A DNA stretch of 64,000 nucleotides from assembly GCF_020080835.1 (NCBI RefSeq), contig NC_058167.1:2108659-2172658 (forward strand). Reading direction: 5' to 3'. The position numbers and the translations under genes were made by a program. Source of the DNA: Cotesia glomerata (taxonomy: Eukaryota; Arthropoda; Insecta; Hymenoptera; Braconidae). Positions within the stretch are counted from its first letter, which is position 1; the number at the start of each line of letters is the position of its first letter. Shown piece after piece: positions 11,386-25,056 of this stretch. Below the pieces are notes generated by a model. It had not been told where the DNA came from and ran no database searches. It was given only the letters and a program-made list of their open reading frames with translations.

Positions 11386-11553
11386 CACACACACACACAC
11401 ACGACACCGTGACAACCTCGCGGGGATAGTCAGGGAAGCTTCCTACGACCTTTAAACGTCGAGATCTGATGAAAACTCGATTTTTGCAAAACGGGGTGAA
11501 AATAATAACTTCCCGATTTTTGAAAATCTTCGATTTTCTTAGCGGGAAGTTAA
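11385..11553 (+). repeat. Short (CA)n plus complete right end of the AACTTCCCGC family
   Basis: Nine CA units, then the right segment found also at 13713-13857. It ends in a hairpin: AACTTCCCGATTTTTG pairs with the terminal TTAGCGGGAAGTT. Confidence 0.8.
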
Positions 11554-11820
11554 AAATCCTTCGATCAGGCACTAGATTTTTGTTTTTCAAAAGCTATAAA
11601 AATTTCATTGAAATCTAATAAGCGGTTTCCGAGTTACAGTGATCACCAGTTCAGAAAACATAGTTTTGAGAAAAACGCATTTAAAGTTTTACACTCTCGA
11701 GAGCTACCTACTCTCTAGCGTTCTGGAGTGCCTGAACGCCCTTCATTATTTGTTGAATAACTCGAAAAGTATTTGTCGGATTCACTTCAAATTTTCAGAG
11801 AATATTTTTAATACTTGAAG

Positions 11821-13857
<2,037 letters not shown>

Positions 13858-13878
13858 AAAAATCGATTTTTTGAAAAT

Positions 13879-13900
13879 TCTGACTACCCCTAACCCCTTA
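13879..13900 (-). repeat. Right member of the 22-bp inverted repeat pair
   Basis: Exact reverse complement of 4557-4578. It lies 22 bp outside the TTAGCGGGAAGTT end of repeat copy II. No matching target duplication is seen immediately outside the pair. Confidence 0.7.
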
Positions 13901-14767
13901 ATAAAACAACTTACCCAAAATAACTCACTTAATTCTAATTAACAATATTACTTAATACTCGCAGTTCACAATAACCTTCCTGGGAATCAAATCCATTCCG
14001 GGTCCTAACCATGACTTCGATAAATAACTAAATTTAAATTCTGAATCTTATTTTTTTAATTTATCACAGTAGCTTTCTTGAATCCAAAAAGTTTTAGATT
14101 TATTAAAATTGAATTTAATCTGCCTGAGAATTCGGCTTAGCGTCCATCTTGAATTCCAGAGTGGATTTGAGATAGGAATATTAGCTGCCTAAATTTTCCC
14201 AAGTCGAAATTTTATTATAATTTTCTCATCCACAGATTCGGTAGAATCTGGCGCCAAGTTCCGTTCAAAAATCCCGTTGTAAACGGAGCGCCAGACTACC
14301 GACTGTGTTTACTGTAAGCAGAACGGTATTTCGAGGTTGCAAAATTTTATTTAATTATATGGTTCTCCTTTTTCCAAAATGATATATTATAAAAGTAATT
14401 TATACTTTATTTTACTGATATTAGTTAATTATAATCAATTATAACACTTAATTCACTTAAAATTATTAAATTTTATCAGCACAAACTATAGTAAGCCCAG
14501 AAATTTCGATCCTGACTTTTTTTCGATGGGGAATATCAGCGCCACAGACTAGATAAAATGAATATGTGTAGTAATCCTTCCTATAGACACGCAACTACAG
14601 TAAAAAAAAGTGATTCGTAGCTTGCATCTATGGCCGCCAGGGTGCACTGGAATTACATCTACATAAACTGTAGCTTCAAGGGGATAGTTTGCAGTAAAAA
14701 ATGCAGTCAACACGAGATTTAAGTTGTTATCAATTGTAAATTTTCATTATAATTACAAAAATACTAA
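13901..14767. other. Non-coding sequence without recognisable features
   Basis: Moderately AT-rich. No ORF, promoter or repeat structure that I can support. Confidence 0.5.
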
Positions 14768-15285
14768 AATCCGAACAAAACAGTTTCACTGTAAAAACTC
14801 GCGCCAAGTCCACGTTCATAAGACTATTAGGAAAAAAATTTTTTTTCTTTACAAAGATACAAAATAAAAAAATTAAAAAATCTAAGTAACCGATATGATT
14901 GTTTATGATTTTCGGAAATTAAAAAAAATTTTATTGTAAATTTAAAAATTAAAAAAAAATTTTTAGAACGTACTTGGTTTGCGTCATTGTGTATTTCAAT
15001 TTTTTTAAAGTCCTAGTAAATAGATTTTACGAATTTCATTAAAAGTAAAATATTTTGCAACCACGCACACTAAATACGTTCTAAAATTTTTTTTTTATTT
15101 TTAAATTTACAATAAAATTTTTTAATTTCCGAAAATCATAAACAATCATATCGGTTACTTAGATTTTTTAATTTTTTTATTTTGTATCTTTTTGTAAAGA
15201 AAAAAAAAAATTTTTTTTTCCTAATAGTCTTATGAACGTGGACTTGGCGCGACTTTTTTACAGTGAAACTGTTTTTGTTCGGATT
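14768..15285. mobile_element. Long-armed MITE (terminal inverted repeats ~205 bp)
   Basis: The left arm starts AATCCGAACAAAA and the right arm ends TTTTGTTCGGATT. The arms stay complementary through CAGTTTCACTGTAAAAA, CGCGCCAAGTCCACG and TAAGACTATTAGG down to about 14975/15078, leaving a loop of about 100 bp. There are no internal ORFs. The target duplication is not clear. Typical of a non-autonomous cut-and-paste element. Confidence 0.85.
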
Positions 15286-15566
15286 AAATTTTTACTGGAG
15301 TTTGGAAAAATTTATTTATTGAAGTCTTGAACAATTTTAATTTAATTATAATTTTTGCTTTAACAATTTTATTTTTAATTTTAATTTTAGAGATTGATTT
15401 TAGTTATTAATTTCAATTTTAACTTTAGAAGATTTTATGTTATTTTTAATTTAATTTTAATTTATATTTAAATTTAATTAACGGATTTTACTTTTAATTT
15501 TAATCTTCAACTCGATTTTAACTTAATTTTAATGATAACTAATAATTTTAATTTTATAAATTTTAT
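15286..15566. other. AT-rich low-complexity DNA
   Basis: Repeated TTTTAATTTTAA motifs; no genes seen. The SINE at 15581 inserted into this sequence. Confidence 0.6.
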
Positions 15567-15580
15567 CTTAATTTTAACTT

Positions 15581-15956
15581 TTTTTTTTTTTTTAACCCCG
15601 CTTTTCAGACTTCTGTCTCGATGGGGGTCCGGCCGAGACCGGAGGGAGACTCCAGTCTGATCGGTACATTAAGTTTGGCAGAATAAGTTTGGCGGTATTA
15701 CATACTTTTTCAGCCTGGAGAGTAATGCGGCGATGGGCCGACTTTGGGGAAACTGCACGCATTTGCCTGTGCCCCACCGGTAGCACAGGGCTTGGGGAAA
15801 CCATCGAAAAACCCAAACCTGTACAGCCCGGCGTGGGTTACGAGCACCGATGTTCACTGAAAATTAAATTTCAGCTCACATCGGGATTCGAACCCACGCC
15901 TTACCAGTCCCAAGCAAGCATGACAAGCGTTGTACCGCTTAGCCATGGAACTGGCT
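15581..15956 (-). mobile_element. tRNA-derived SINE with 14-bp target duplication
   Basis: On the minus strand the head is tRNA-like, with A-box-like TGGCTAAGCGG and B-box GGTTCGAATCCC. A body of about 290 bp follows, then a poly(A) tail (poly(T) at 15581-15593). It is flanked by perfect direct repeats of CTTAATTTTAACTT at 15567-15580 and 15957-15970. Its pol III boxes look intact. The short ORFs inside it are not genes. Confidence 0.9.
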
Positions 15957-15970
15957 CTTAATTTTAACTT

Positions 15971-18519
15971 AAATTATATAATATTTTAGATTTCCAATAT
16001 TATAAAAATTTTAACCTCTTTTAATATTAGTTTTAAGTTAATTTAATTTCGGAAATTTATTATTAATCTGAAATTTTAATTTAATTATTCTTAACCTCGA
16101 CTTATAAATTTAGTTGTTAAATTAATTCAAATAATTAATTAATCTAGTGATTGGAAGGAGGAACCTGGCCAATGCCTAGTATTTCCTCGAACAGCGCAGT
16201 TTATTTCACAGAGGTTAATTTTCGATACCTGAGATTGTTATAAAATTTCTGGAAACCAGTTGTTTTTCCAATTCGTATTATAGCTACAACAATCTCCAGT
16301 GTGGCTGCTTCGTTGTATTTCTATGCTGCTCTCGGTTATTTTTCGGCGTTGTTAGTTGTCTTGTGTCTTCAGAATTCCGTGGCTGCTTTGTCGGGCTCCG
16401 TCTTCACAATGTCTTCTCTCCGTGCGACAACTTCATTTTCCCTCGGTGCGGTATTATCCCCACCCTCGAAGCACTTCCACTCTAGGTCCCAGAACTTATT
16501 TTATTTTGTTTTCACTGCGCGAGCATCTTAGATCACAGCGCCCTGTGATCCGTCGATAATTAACCATAGTTGGGTTGAGAGCCTTCAATAGATAATAAAG
16601 GAGCCCCGTGACAGTTTGTAACAAAGATTTACTATTTTTACAAAACTTGACGGTGGATACGTCGAGCAAAATAGAACCTTGTCCAGGTCACCCAAAATGA
16701 ATTAAACGAATAGAGGACTTAGGAGGTGCTTTCAGCCTCCTAAGCAACACCTCAGCTACAGCTCAGGCTGGGTTAGTGTACGTTTGGACGCCAGTTATTT
16801 TTTTCAAACAAGGAAATAACAAACCCTTTATTTTAAGGGCCAATCTGCAGGCATCTAGGGAAAAGAACAATAATATAATACGGTTAGGAGAGAGAAGGAG
16901 AAAAGTAATTTACAACTAACGAAATATTAATGAATAAATAGCAAGAATTAACAATAATAATAAACAAACTATTTATTATAAATTGAAGTTACTTGAACTA
17001 AATCCAGAGCCGAACTCCTTCGTCGGGTAGAACATATTATAATAGTAATATTAATAACGCCGTTACAATAATTAACAATTGGTCTAGATCCTGAGTAGAT
17101 CGTTTTACGAAGATATTTATTATTTAATAGAAATTATATCTGACTATTATTTCACTGAAATAAACCCAAATTCCTTCGTTGGGCTATCTCGACGAAATAC
17201 ATTTATAATTTAAAAATGCTACTGGTCAACTCGAGGACCCAAACGTGTGACTTTTGGGACAGGTATTTTCCTACAATATCCCTTACTAACGACGGGATCG
17301 ACTCGATAAAATAATAATAATTTTTAATACAATAACTAAACAAATTATTCAGGCCAGGAGACGACGCGCTGTGCAGATATTATTCAGGCTCAACTTGTGT
17401 GATACTTACCAAAAAGACTCAACCAAGGAAACCAGATCCACACTCCTTACACTATGCGGGCTCCCGCGTGTCTGTCAATTTCCATCACCGTAAACCGTCT
17501 GAGGCGTCGTGTTCGATAACGAGGGCCTCTCTAGCCATTTTCCCAAATTTATTAGTCCCTTTGCTCGCGATCGATAGTATAGGGTTTCACCCGTGCGAGT
17601 AAGGGCTATGATTTACTATCGGTTATCAATATTATGCTTTACCATTTCTTTCAAGTACCTGTCCCGATACCCATTGTTGGATCTGGAACTTTGAATGCTG
17701 AAAAACTTATAATATAATTAGGTACATTATGGCGAAGACTTACGGGCGATAAATACATACAAAATAACAAAATAAATAATAAACAGTTCGATATTAACAT
17801 CTGAAGCACACGGGAAATAAAAATTCCCGTGACATATTTATTGCAAAAAAATGATCAAAAATAAAATTATTAGTATATTGTGTACCTCAGGATGAACTCC
17901 TTGCTTCGCTCGGTCAGGCAACTTCACCCTTCATCTGAAATCGTGTTTCATCCCGTATCACGCACTATATTTTTCATACAATCTGCATTAAAAGTGTGAG
18001 TTTCAATGTCTGAAGCCAACTAAAACTAGAGAATTTCAAACTAATAGCCAATAGAAAATTACAGTTAAAAAGTTTTGAAATAAACAAAAGATACTTTGAC
18101 AAAATCAAAAACAAGGCTGCAACTTTATTCAGTGGGCAGAAAACCATTTATATTTGCTCATGGAAAGAAACGGGGAAAAAAGTCACACTTCTCTTACCAA
18201 TTTTCCGATCACTTTATTCTATGTCCATTGAGCCACACCGTCCATCGTACGGTAAGCATTTTTACAAATTACATTATGGTGTAAAGCGGAAAGAATGGGT
18301 ATATACTAATATACGTACCGAAATAACATACGGATTCTCCATATGCTCACATAAGTATATGAGATATCATAAAATCTACAAAATCGTCGTTGATTTGACG
18401 TAATGACCCATATAGGTGTAAAAAATATTTCCGTATATAAAAGAAAATGTTAATTTTATTAGAAAATTTCAATGATTTATAACATATTGAAGAAACTCAA
18501 TTCTGTCTAAAATAACAAA
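15971..18519. other. Intergenic DNA, no gene supported
   Basis: AT-rich with several short ORFs of unlikely composition (16301-16559, 17399-17602, 18096-18403). A small hairpin (CACGGGAATTTTTATTTCCCGTG type) sits at about 17808-17832, and the octamer CCGTGACA occurs both there and near 16604. An old LTR or other insertion between 16.6 and 17.8 kb is possible but cannot be shown. Confidence 0.4.
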
Positions 18520-19317
18520 TACTATGCGTGACATTAATTTATCCCTGTTCGTGTTGCTTTTGTATTATTGGAAATGTGTATTTATGGACATTCGAATAAA
18601 TGGATATGGAAATTTCTAAAAATGGACATTTGATTTTTTGGAAATAACAATATAAGTATTTAAGTAAAAAAAGACATTAATATAGATGGACATTAATAAA
18701 AAAGGAAATAATTATAAATATGCAACTGCACTTATGGCCAACTGAAAAAAATGAAATCCCTATTTTTGAAAATATCTCCGAATGGAAATACAAGTATTTG
18801 GTAAAGAGTTCAAATGAACAAATGGATTAATGGACTTTTTCTTAAATGGACATTTGTATAAATGCCCATCAATAAAAATGAAATCTCTAAAAATGGACAT
18901 TTGAATAAGTGAACTTCGATAAAAAAATACTTACTTAACTGAAATTAGTAAAAATGGACATTCATAAATGTAAACGTTTATAAAAATGAACAAATGATTT
19001 AAATATAATTTTTCGTCCTAGGTGGACGTTTGGTGGTTTTTAGAACTTTTTTAGGTGGCTGTATAGAACTTTATATAGTCGAGGACAATGTCACGCAAGC
19101 GTCACCAATCTCTATACAACCGAGTAGCTTACGTTTCAACTGTCATTTTAATTAAAAAGCGCACCTTTAACTAACTTCAAGACTTTCATGTATTTTTGTT
19201 TAGGGATTAGAGGGTTATGGCGTCGTACGATATTTATTTATAAATTGAGTATCCCCTGCACGTAAAAACCCGCATACGTCCGCCATAGGACGAAAAATTT
19301 TTTAAGCACCATAGGCA

Positions 19318-19448
19318 AGCCACGCGCAAATACGCTCTCGGTGATAATTATTTGCAGCAGGGATATAAAGCCTCGGCCCTATCGGGCCTCAGCCTTATAC
19401 TATCCCTGCTAAAAATATTTATCACCTCGACCGTATTGGCGCGTGGCT
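19318..19448. repeat. 131-bp imperfect palindrome (hairpin)
   Basis: AGCCACGCGC pairs with GCGCGTGGCT; the arms continue through GCAGGGATA/TATCCCTGC to an apex GGCCCTATCGGGCC near 19375-19388. It lies inside the foldback element. Confidence 0.8.
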
Positions 19449-19500
19449 CTCCTCCCAAGGTACATAAATAACTAATAAATAATTATAAAGTTGATAATTA

Positions 19501-20045
19501 AAAATATCAATTAGTTCCTCAAATAATAGTCTAAAATGAAGTCAGAAGAGTTGGAAACTCGGCTACCAAGACATCTTCTTCATAGGTTTTAGTGGAAAAC
19601 GCTAAAATATCAATTAGTTCATCAAACAATAGACTGAAATGAAGTCATAAGAGTTGGGAACTTGGCTACCAAGACATCTCCTTCGTAGGTTTTAGTGGAA
19701 AACGCTAAAATATCAATTAGTTCATCAAATAATAGACTGAAATGAAGTCCGAAGAGTTGGGAACTCGGCTACCAAGACATCTCCTTCGTAGGTTTTAGCG
19801 GAAAACGCTAAAATATCAATTATTTCATCAAATAATAGACTGCAATGATGTCAGAAGAGTTAGGAACTCGGCAACCAAGACAACTTCTTCGTAGGTTTTA
19901 GCGAAAAACGCTGAAATATCAATTAGTTCATCAAATAATAGACTGAAATGATGTCAGAAGAGCTGGGAACTTGGCTACCAAGATATCTTCTTCGTAGGTT
20001 TTAGCGGAAAATGCTAAAATATCAATTAGTTCATCAAATAATAGT
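19501..20045. repeat. 103-bp tandem repeat, five copies plus part
   Basis: Units begin AAAATATCAATTAGTTCATC at 19501, 19604, 19707, 19810, 19913 (GAAATATC) and 20016, so the period is exactly 103 bp with no length drift. Each unit contains GGCTACCAAGACATCT and GTAGGTTTTAG. Confidence 0.93.
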
Positions 20046-20661
20046 GACTGTTCCATTTATTCAATTGTACGTTTGTATTTTTAACCATTTTTATTGATGT
20101 CTTTTTATATTATTATTGACTTTCATAAATGTCCATTGAAGAAAATGTCCATTAATCCATTTGTTTATTTGAACTCTTTACCAAATACTTGTATTTCCAA
20201 TCGGAGATATTTTCAAAAATAGGGATTTCATTTTTTTCAGTTGGCCATAAGTGCAGTTGCACATTTATAATTATTTCCTTTTTTATCAATGTCCATTTAT
20301 ATTAATTTCTAATTTTACTTAAGGTAGTACGGTTATGAATGCAATTTTTCAAAAATTTCTTGAAACTCAGAATATAAGCAATTAAATGTATAATACATAT
20401 GCTGTTAAAATTTGAAGATGATTTACCACACCAAACCTGAGATATTTGCAATTAAAAATGACATAATTTGTACACGTAGCATGGGGAAAGCGTGGGAAAA
20501 TGACCAATTTAATTTAATTTATCAATGATTACTTTCACCATCACTATGAAAAACTAATATTACTTGGAATACTGTATTTTGATAATATAAAAAAAAAAAT
20601 AGGAATTATTTACCACGTAGTTTCAATAAAAAATTAAAATAAATAACTCGATTTAGCGATT

Positions 20662-20908
20662 ATTGTCTGTAGAGGGGATACGGTGACTAGTGGCATGGAA
20701 ACTATGTGGCAACGTTGTTACAAGTAAAATGTCGGAGCAAAGAGAAAGGGCGCGAATTTTCAAATCAATAAAATATATTTTAAAGGAGATCCATTTTCAA
20801 CTTTTGTTTAATAACAATAATTGATGAATATTTACATGAAAAAATAAATTTTATAGCGTTATTCTTTTATTTAATATTAATTATAAAATTTAATACATAA
20901 AATATATC
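20662..20908. repeat. 247-bp direct repeat, left copy, flanking LINE D
   Basis: Appears identical base for base to 27266-27512. The two copies abut both ends of the LINE at 20909-27265, so they are best read as an unusually long target-site duplication. Confidence 0.9.
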
Positions 20909-21187
20909 AATTCAATTCAATTCAATTTAGTTTATTGCACCAAAAGGAAATAATCCTATGTACATAAAATTCGAGTTGATTGGATATAATGCATATTATT
21001 ATTGTTTACAGAGTATTTATTAGACTTAGCAGTGTTTGGAGTAATGTTTAAAATAATTTATCATAAATGAGCTAGTAAATCGACTAGAATAAATTTCGTT
21101 ATTTCAATGCTTTAGCTATAGACTCTAATTAAAAAAAAAGAAAAGGAAACCAAAACAATAAAAAAGCAAAAAAAGAAAAAACAAATT

Positions 21188-21218
<31 letters not shown>

Positions 21219-21334
21219 TTTTAAAAAGCAAAGTTCAGTTGACAATCTCAAAGTATGGATAAGTAGATGTAGAGTTGTATTTTCCGGCCTCGTCCAGGTA
21301 GCATCACGGTGATCACTAGGCAGACTAACATGGA

Positions 21335-24300
21335 TCAGAAGAAAGATTTCCTGAGGGCGAGACAGTTTTTTAGGTAATCGTGAAGTGTTCTGAGATTAGG
21401 TTTCTCTGTGACCCCTATCATTTTTCCCAGAATCTCGTAGTTCGAGCCACTAGCGATTTCATTTTTCCAGAATAAGTTTCTTAGGTTCGAATAGGCTGCA
21501 CATTGGACCAGAAAATGTAGAATAGATTCTTTATCCCCAGAGCAGCAGAATACGCAGGCTTTGAGCGGTGATAGGAGTATTGTTTCGCTACCAACGGAGA
21601 TGATACATGAATAGTTGGAGGCTAATCTTATTTGTACAATTGGCTTAATTAAATGCTGGGGTATTCTGTTGGCTATCTCAGGCATGATTTCGAATAACGG
21701 CGAGGGCAAAATTACCTGGCAGGCTTTAGAACGGTAATAGCGTTCTCGATCAACGAGAGCTAGATGGCGTCGATATTTACTTAGAATTGTTTCTTTTCGC
21801 CTGGTCCAGAGGACAGGATCTAGGTTGTCCATCATTTGTTCCTCGCCAACAATTGTGAGTGTGTCGGTCAACTGCCGAGTCCAGCTAAACATCCTGGATA
21901 TGGTCTCTGTTTTTTGCCTTTTGAGTAACTGATACAAACAGATTTTTGGGAGCCGGTGATCTTCAAGTTTAAAAATTTTTATGATCCAGTTGATGGAGGC
22001 TTGCATCAAAGTAACCGCTGAGTGTTCAATATTCAGCTCAAGCCTGATGACGTATCCTGGAGTGCATTTGGGGAGTGAGAGTAATTTTTTAAAGAAGTCA
22101 AGATGAGCGGCCTCCAGCATCTCAGTATAATCAGGCCTGACGCACCACAGATGCGCTTGATATAGTAGCGTGCTGCGGATCAGACTATTATAAAGCTTGA
22201 GTTTTCCACTCCAGGAGTCAGCTTTTAGTTTGGCTAGTGTGGAAAGAGCAGTACCTGAGGCAACTTTGCTGCGGTTGATTGCTTGACATGCGGTATCACG
22301 GCCCACGGTACTTGAAGTGAATAACACTCCTAGATATGTGTAAGTTTTAACCATCTCAATGGTCTCACCATTGAATTTGAATGTAGGACATTTTTTCCGG
22401 CATTTCCCACTTGCACTGACTCTCAGAATCTTGGTCTTGGAGGTGATGACTAACAGATCATTTGAGTTACAGTATTCTTCCAGTAGTATTAGACTTCTTT
22501 GCATGTGCCCAGCAGTACATAAAAGCATCGCGATATCATCAGCATACATTAGAAAAAGCACAGATTTTCCATTACATAGGCTGATACCTTCTAGGCCATG
22601 CTCTTCGAAGAAGGAGACCAGATCTGCTAGATATAGTATGAATAGTAATGGACTCAGTACTTCACCTTGCAGTACACCTCGTGTAACTTCAATTTCACCA
22701 GAAAGTTGCCCACCAACTCTGACTCTCATTTGTGCATTTTCATATAAGGACCTCAGTATACTGATGATCCTCGAGCTGAGTCCCAGTTTGGCCAGCTTGC
22801 TCCAAAGCTTATGGTGAGGTACAGAGTCAAATGCTCTCTTAAAGTCGATGAAAAGAATGTACACTGATGCGTTATCAAAGCGAAGTTGTAATTGAAGGAG
22901 AGAGAGTATGGTGAAGATGTTATCAGCACAACTCTTCCCTGGTTGAAAGCCCGCTTGTTCCTCAGGGATGAGTCTGGAGTCTTCTGCCCATCTAAGAACT
23001 CTGCTACAAATTATTTGAGTGAAGATCTTGGTGATACTGTTGACGAGAGCAATGCTGCGGTAGTTTTCGGGTAAGCCAGGATCACCCTTCTTATATAGCA
23101 TAGTAGTAATAATACAAGTCCAGTCAAGTGGAATGCTTTCCGTGTACATAATTTTGTTGAAGAGGGCAAGAGAAAAAAGAAGCCAGTTGTCAGGCAGATT
23201 TTTCAGAAATTCGTTGCTTATGCCGTCGACACCAGGTGTTTTGTTGCACTTGCATTTTTTCAGACTATCCTGAAGCTCCTCCAACGTGATCTCAGAGTCC
23301 AGAGTTGGGTGACGATGGGTAGAAAAGTCAGTGCTTGATTGGCGGCGTATCGGATAGACCTTCTGAAAAAAGTCTTCCCAGTCTTTTAAGGAGATTTTTG
23401 ACGGAGTGTATGTACGCCTGCGGGTGATTCTTACTACTTCCCAAAACTCTTTGGAGTCACGAGCATTGGCAAATTTAGATTGAATAGACTTGCCGTATTC
23501 CACTTTCCTCTCTTTTAATAGCTTGTGGTACACCTTCTTTTGATCACAGTAAAGAGTCCATAACTTGCTATTGTTCCCAGCAATCTTGCATTGAGCCAGA
23601 AGTAACTTCATTGCCATTTTACGATTTTTACAGTCTCTGTCAAACCATGGCTTGTTATCCTTTGAGCGTGACTCGTTTTTCTTAGTGTACAGCATGTTTG
23701 CCGCCCTAGCTGATTCCAGGATAGCGTCTGATAGACGAGCATTGAGGTCGTTGACTGAGGTATTTTCAACATCAATTTCGATTAGCGGAGACCAGGCCAT
23801 AGACGATGTATAGAAGTCAGTATGGTCTTTTTTCCATCTTAAGCGTAAGAATTGTATTGATTCATTCAATTCAACTATTTTTTTCTCGGCGAGATAAGAT
23901 AGAAGTGTAACAGTGACTGGGAAGTGGTCAGAGTTGGTGACTGTGCTGTCCACGCGCAGGTCAGCAACATGCTGCAAGCCTGTGAGATCTGACCATATCA
24001 GATCAATGGTGCTGTGCCCAACGTGACTGCAGAAGGTAAAGTCTCCACGCATATCACTTGGAGATCTGCCATTCAGTAAAATGAAGCCAAGGTCCGTCAT
24101 GAAATCCATGATCTTGTTACCCTGAGCGTTGCAAATGAGGTCCATGGAGGACCTAATACTTGAAAAGAGTGTGTGCTCTACAGACTCTTCGGGAACCTGG
24201 CCAGTAGTGCCCACCCGGGCATTGAAGTCACCTCCTATCAGGAAGAGATCATAAGAGTGTTCATGCTGAGTGCGAAATACTGTCTGTTGGAAATCTAGCA

Positions 24301-24652
24301 GGATGTCGTCTAGAGTGAGATTGGGTTTGAAATAAATTAAGGCAATAATTAGCGTAATACTGTGAAGATTTACCTTGGATATAATCCAGTGCTCAGTTTT
24401 GGCTATTAGTAGTGGAGCAGAGCAGGTGGACACCAATAGTCCTCCGCTAGGTCTTCCTTGCTTCAGTGGCTTGGTGGCAGGGACTGTGAAACAGGTATTG
24501 CTAGCATGGGTGCCTGGTAGGCAGATGTCGATCACCGACCAGGTTTCAGAGATAGCGATGAAGTGCGAATCATTGTTGACAAGGAATTCGGGGATATTTT
24601 GGTGTCCGTGGGCATTCCAGAATGTGATTTTGGCTGTACAGTTGGTACACAT
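21335..24652 (-). CDS. LINE ORF2: AP endonuclease-reverse transcriptase, 1105 aa, intact
   Basis: Full-length open frame. The endonuclease domain covers residues 1 to about 240: ISETW, GGDFNARVG, IDLIWSDL and NSDHFPV carry the expected acidic and His residues. The RT is roughly 440-740: KTPGVDGIS, NYRSIALVNS, FIDFKRAFDSVPH, VLQGEVLSPLLF and YADDIAML. A Cys/His cluster near the C-terminus (CVFCCSGDKESILHFLVQC) resembles the terminal zinc finger of related LINEs. The start follows the ORF1 stop by 25 bp. With no stops or shifts it may encode an active enzyme, though ORF1 is broken. Confidence 0.92.
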   Translation of the reverse strand: MCTNCTAKITFWNAHGHQNIPEFLVNNDSHFIAISETWSVIDICLPGTHASNTCFTVPATKPLKQGRPSGGLLVSTCSAPLLIAKTEHWIISKVNLHSITLIIALIYFKPNLTLDDILLDFQQTVFRTQHEHSYDLFLIGGDFNARVGTTGQVPEESVEHTLFSSIRSSMDLICNAQGNKIMDFMTDLGFILLNGRSPSDMRGDFTFCSHVGHSTIDLIWSDLTGLQHVADLRVDSTVTNSDHFPVTVTLLSYLAEKKIVELNESIQFLRLRWKKDHTDFYTSSMAWSPLIEIDVENTSVNDLNARLSDAILESARAANMLYTKKNESRSKDNKPWFDRDCKNRKMAMKLLLAQCKIAGNNSKLWTLYCDQKKVYHKLLKERKVEYGKSIQSKFANARDSKEFWEVVRITRRRTYTPSKISLKDWEDFFQKVYPIRRQSSTDFSTHRHPTLDSEITLEELQDSLKKCKCNKTPGVDGISNEFLKNLPDNWLLFSLALFNKIMYTESIPLDWTCIITTMLYKKGDPGLPENYRSIALVNSITKIFTQIICSRVLRWAEDSRLIPEEQAGFQPGKSCADNIFTILSLLQLQLRFDNASVYILFIDFKRAFDSVPHHKLWSKLAKLGLSSRIISILRSLYENAQMRVRVGGQLSGEIEVTRGVLQGEVLSPLLFILYLADLVSFFEEHGLEGISLCNGKSVLFLMYADDIAMLLCTAGHMQRSLILLEEYCNSNDLLVITSKTKILRVSASGKCRKKCPTFKFNGETIEMVKTYTYLGVLFTSSTVGRDTACQAINRSKVASGTALSTLAKLKADSWSGKLKLYNSLIRSTLLYQAHLWCVRPDYTEMLEAAHLDFFKKLLSLPKCTPGYVIRLELNIEHSAVTLMQASINWIIKIFKLEDHRLPKICLYQLLKRQKTETISRMFSWTRQLTDTLTIVGEEQMMDNLDPVLWTRRKETILSKYRRHLALVDRERYYRSKACQVILPSPLFEIMPEIANRIPQHLIKPIVQIRLASNYSCIISVGSETILLSPLKACVFCCSGDKESILHFLVQCAAYSNLRNLFWKNEIASGSNYEILGKMIGVTEKPNLRTLHDYLKNCLALRKSFF

Positions 24653-25056
24653 ACTTTGAGAATGTCTGATTCTTTGCTATATGGTTGATGACTGGGAGAG
24701 AGTGTTGACTTGACTGGTGCTAGTATACGGTTGTGCAGAGTTTAGATTTGACGAGAGTTCAGTCATGATAGATGATGCAGTTGGCTTATTGCGACTGAGA
24801 CAGGGTACAAGAGAGTTTGAGTCGGAGCTCCAGGTCATGGGAGATCCATTGACAAATATTTTTTGAAAGCCTTGTCTTACTTTGGCTCCTTCAGTTTTGA
24901 GCCTTTTCCCCTCATCTCTTAATTTTTTAGCGATAAAGCTCTCTTCAGGAGTTAAATCCTGATTAATATATACAGGGATTTTTAAGTCCTTCTTATTCTT
25001 TAGTATCTTGAGTTTGGTGTCTAGATCTTTTATGACCACTTTGATTGCGTCTTTAG

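Noticed and set aside
15880..15956. Possible functional tRNA gene (minus strand)
   Set aside because: It has A and B boxes, but it is the head of a SINE with body, poly(A) and 14-bp target duplication.
16604..17836. LTR or other element bounded by CCGTGACA
   Set aside because: Octamers alone are weak; no matching TG...CA or inverted ends were found.
22359..22817. 152-codon plus-strand ORF
   Set aside because: Lies antisense to the conserved RT of LINE D; shadow frame.
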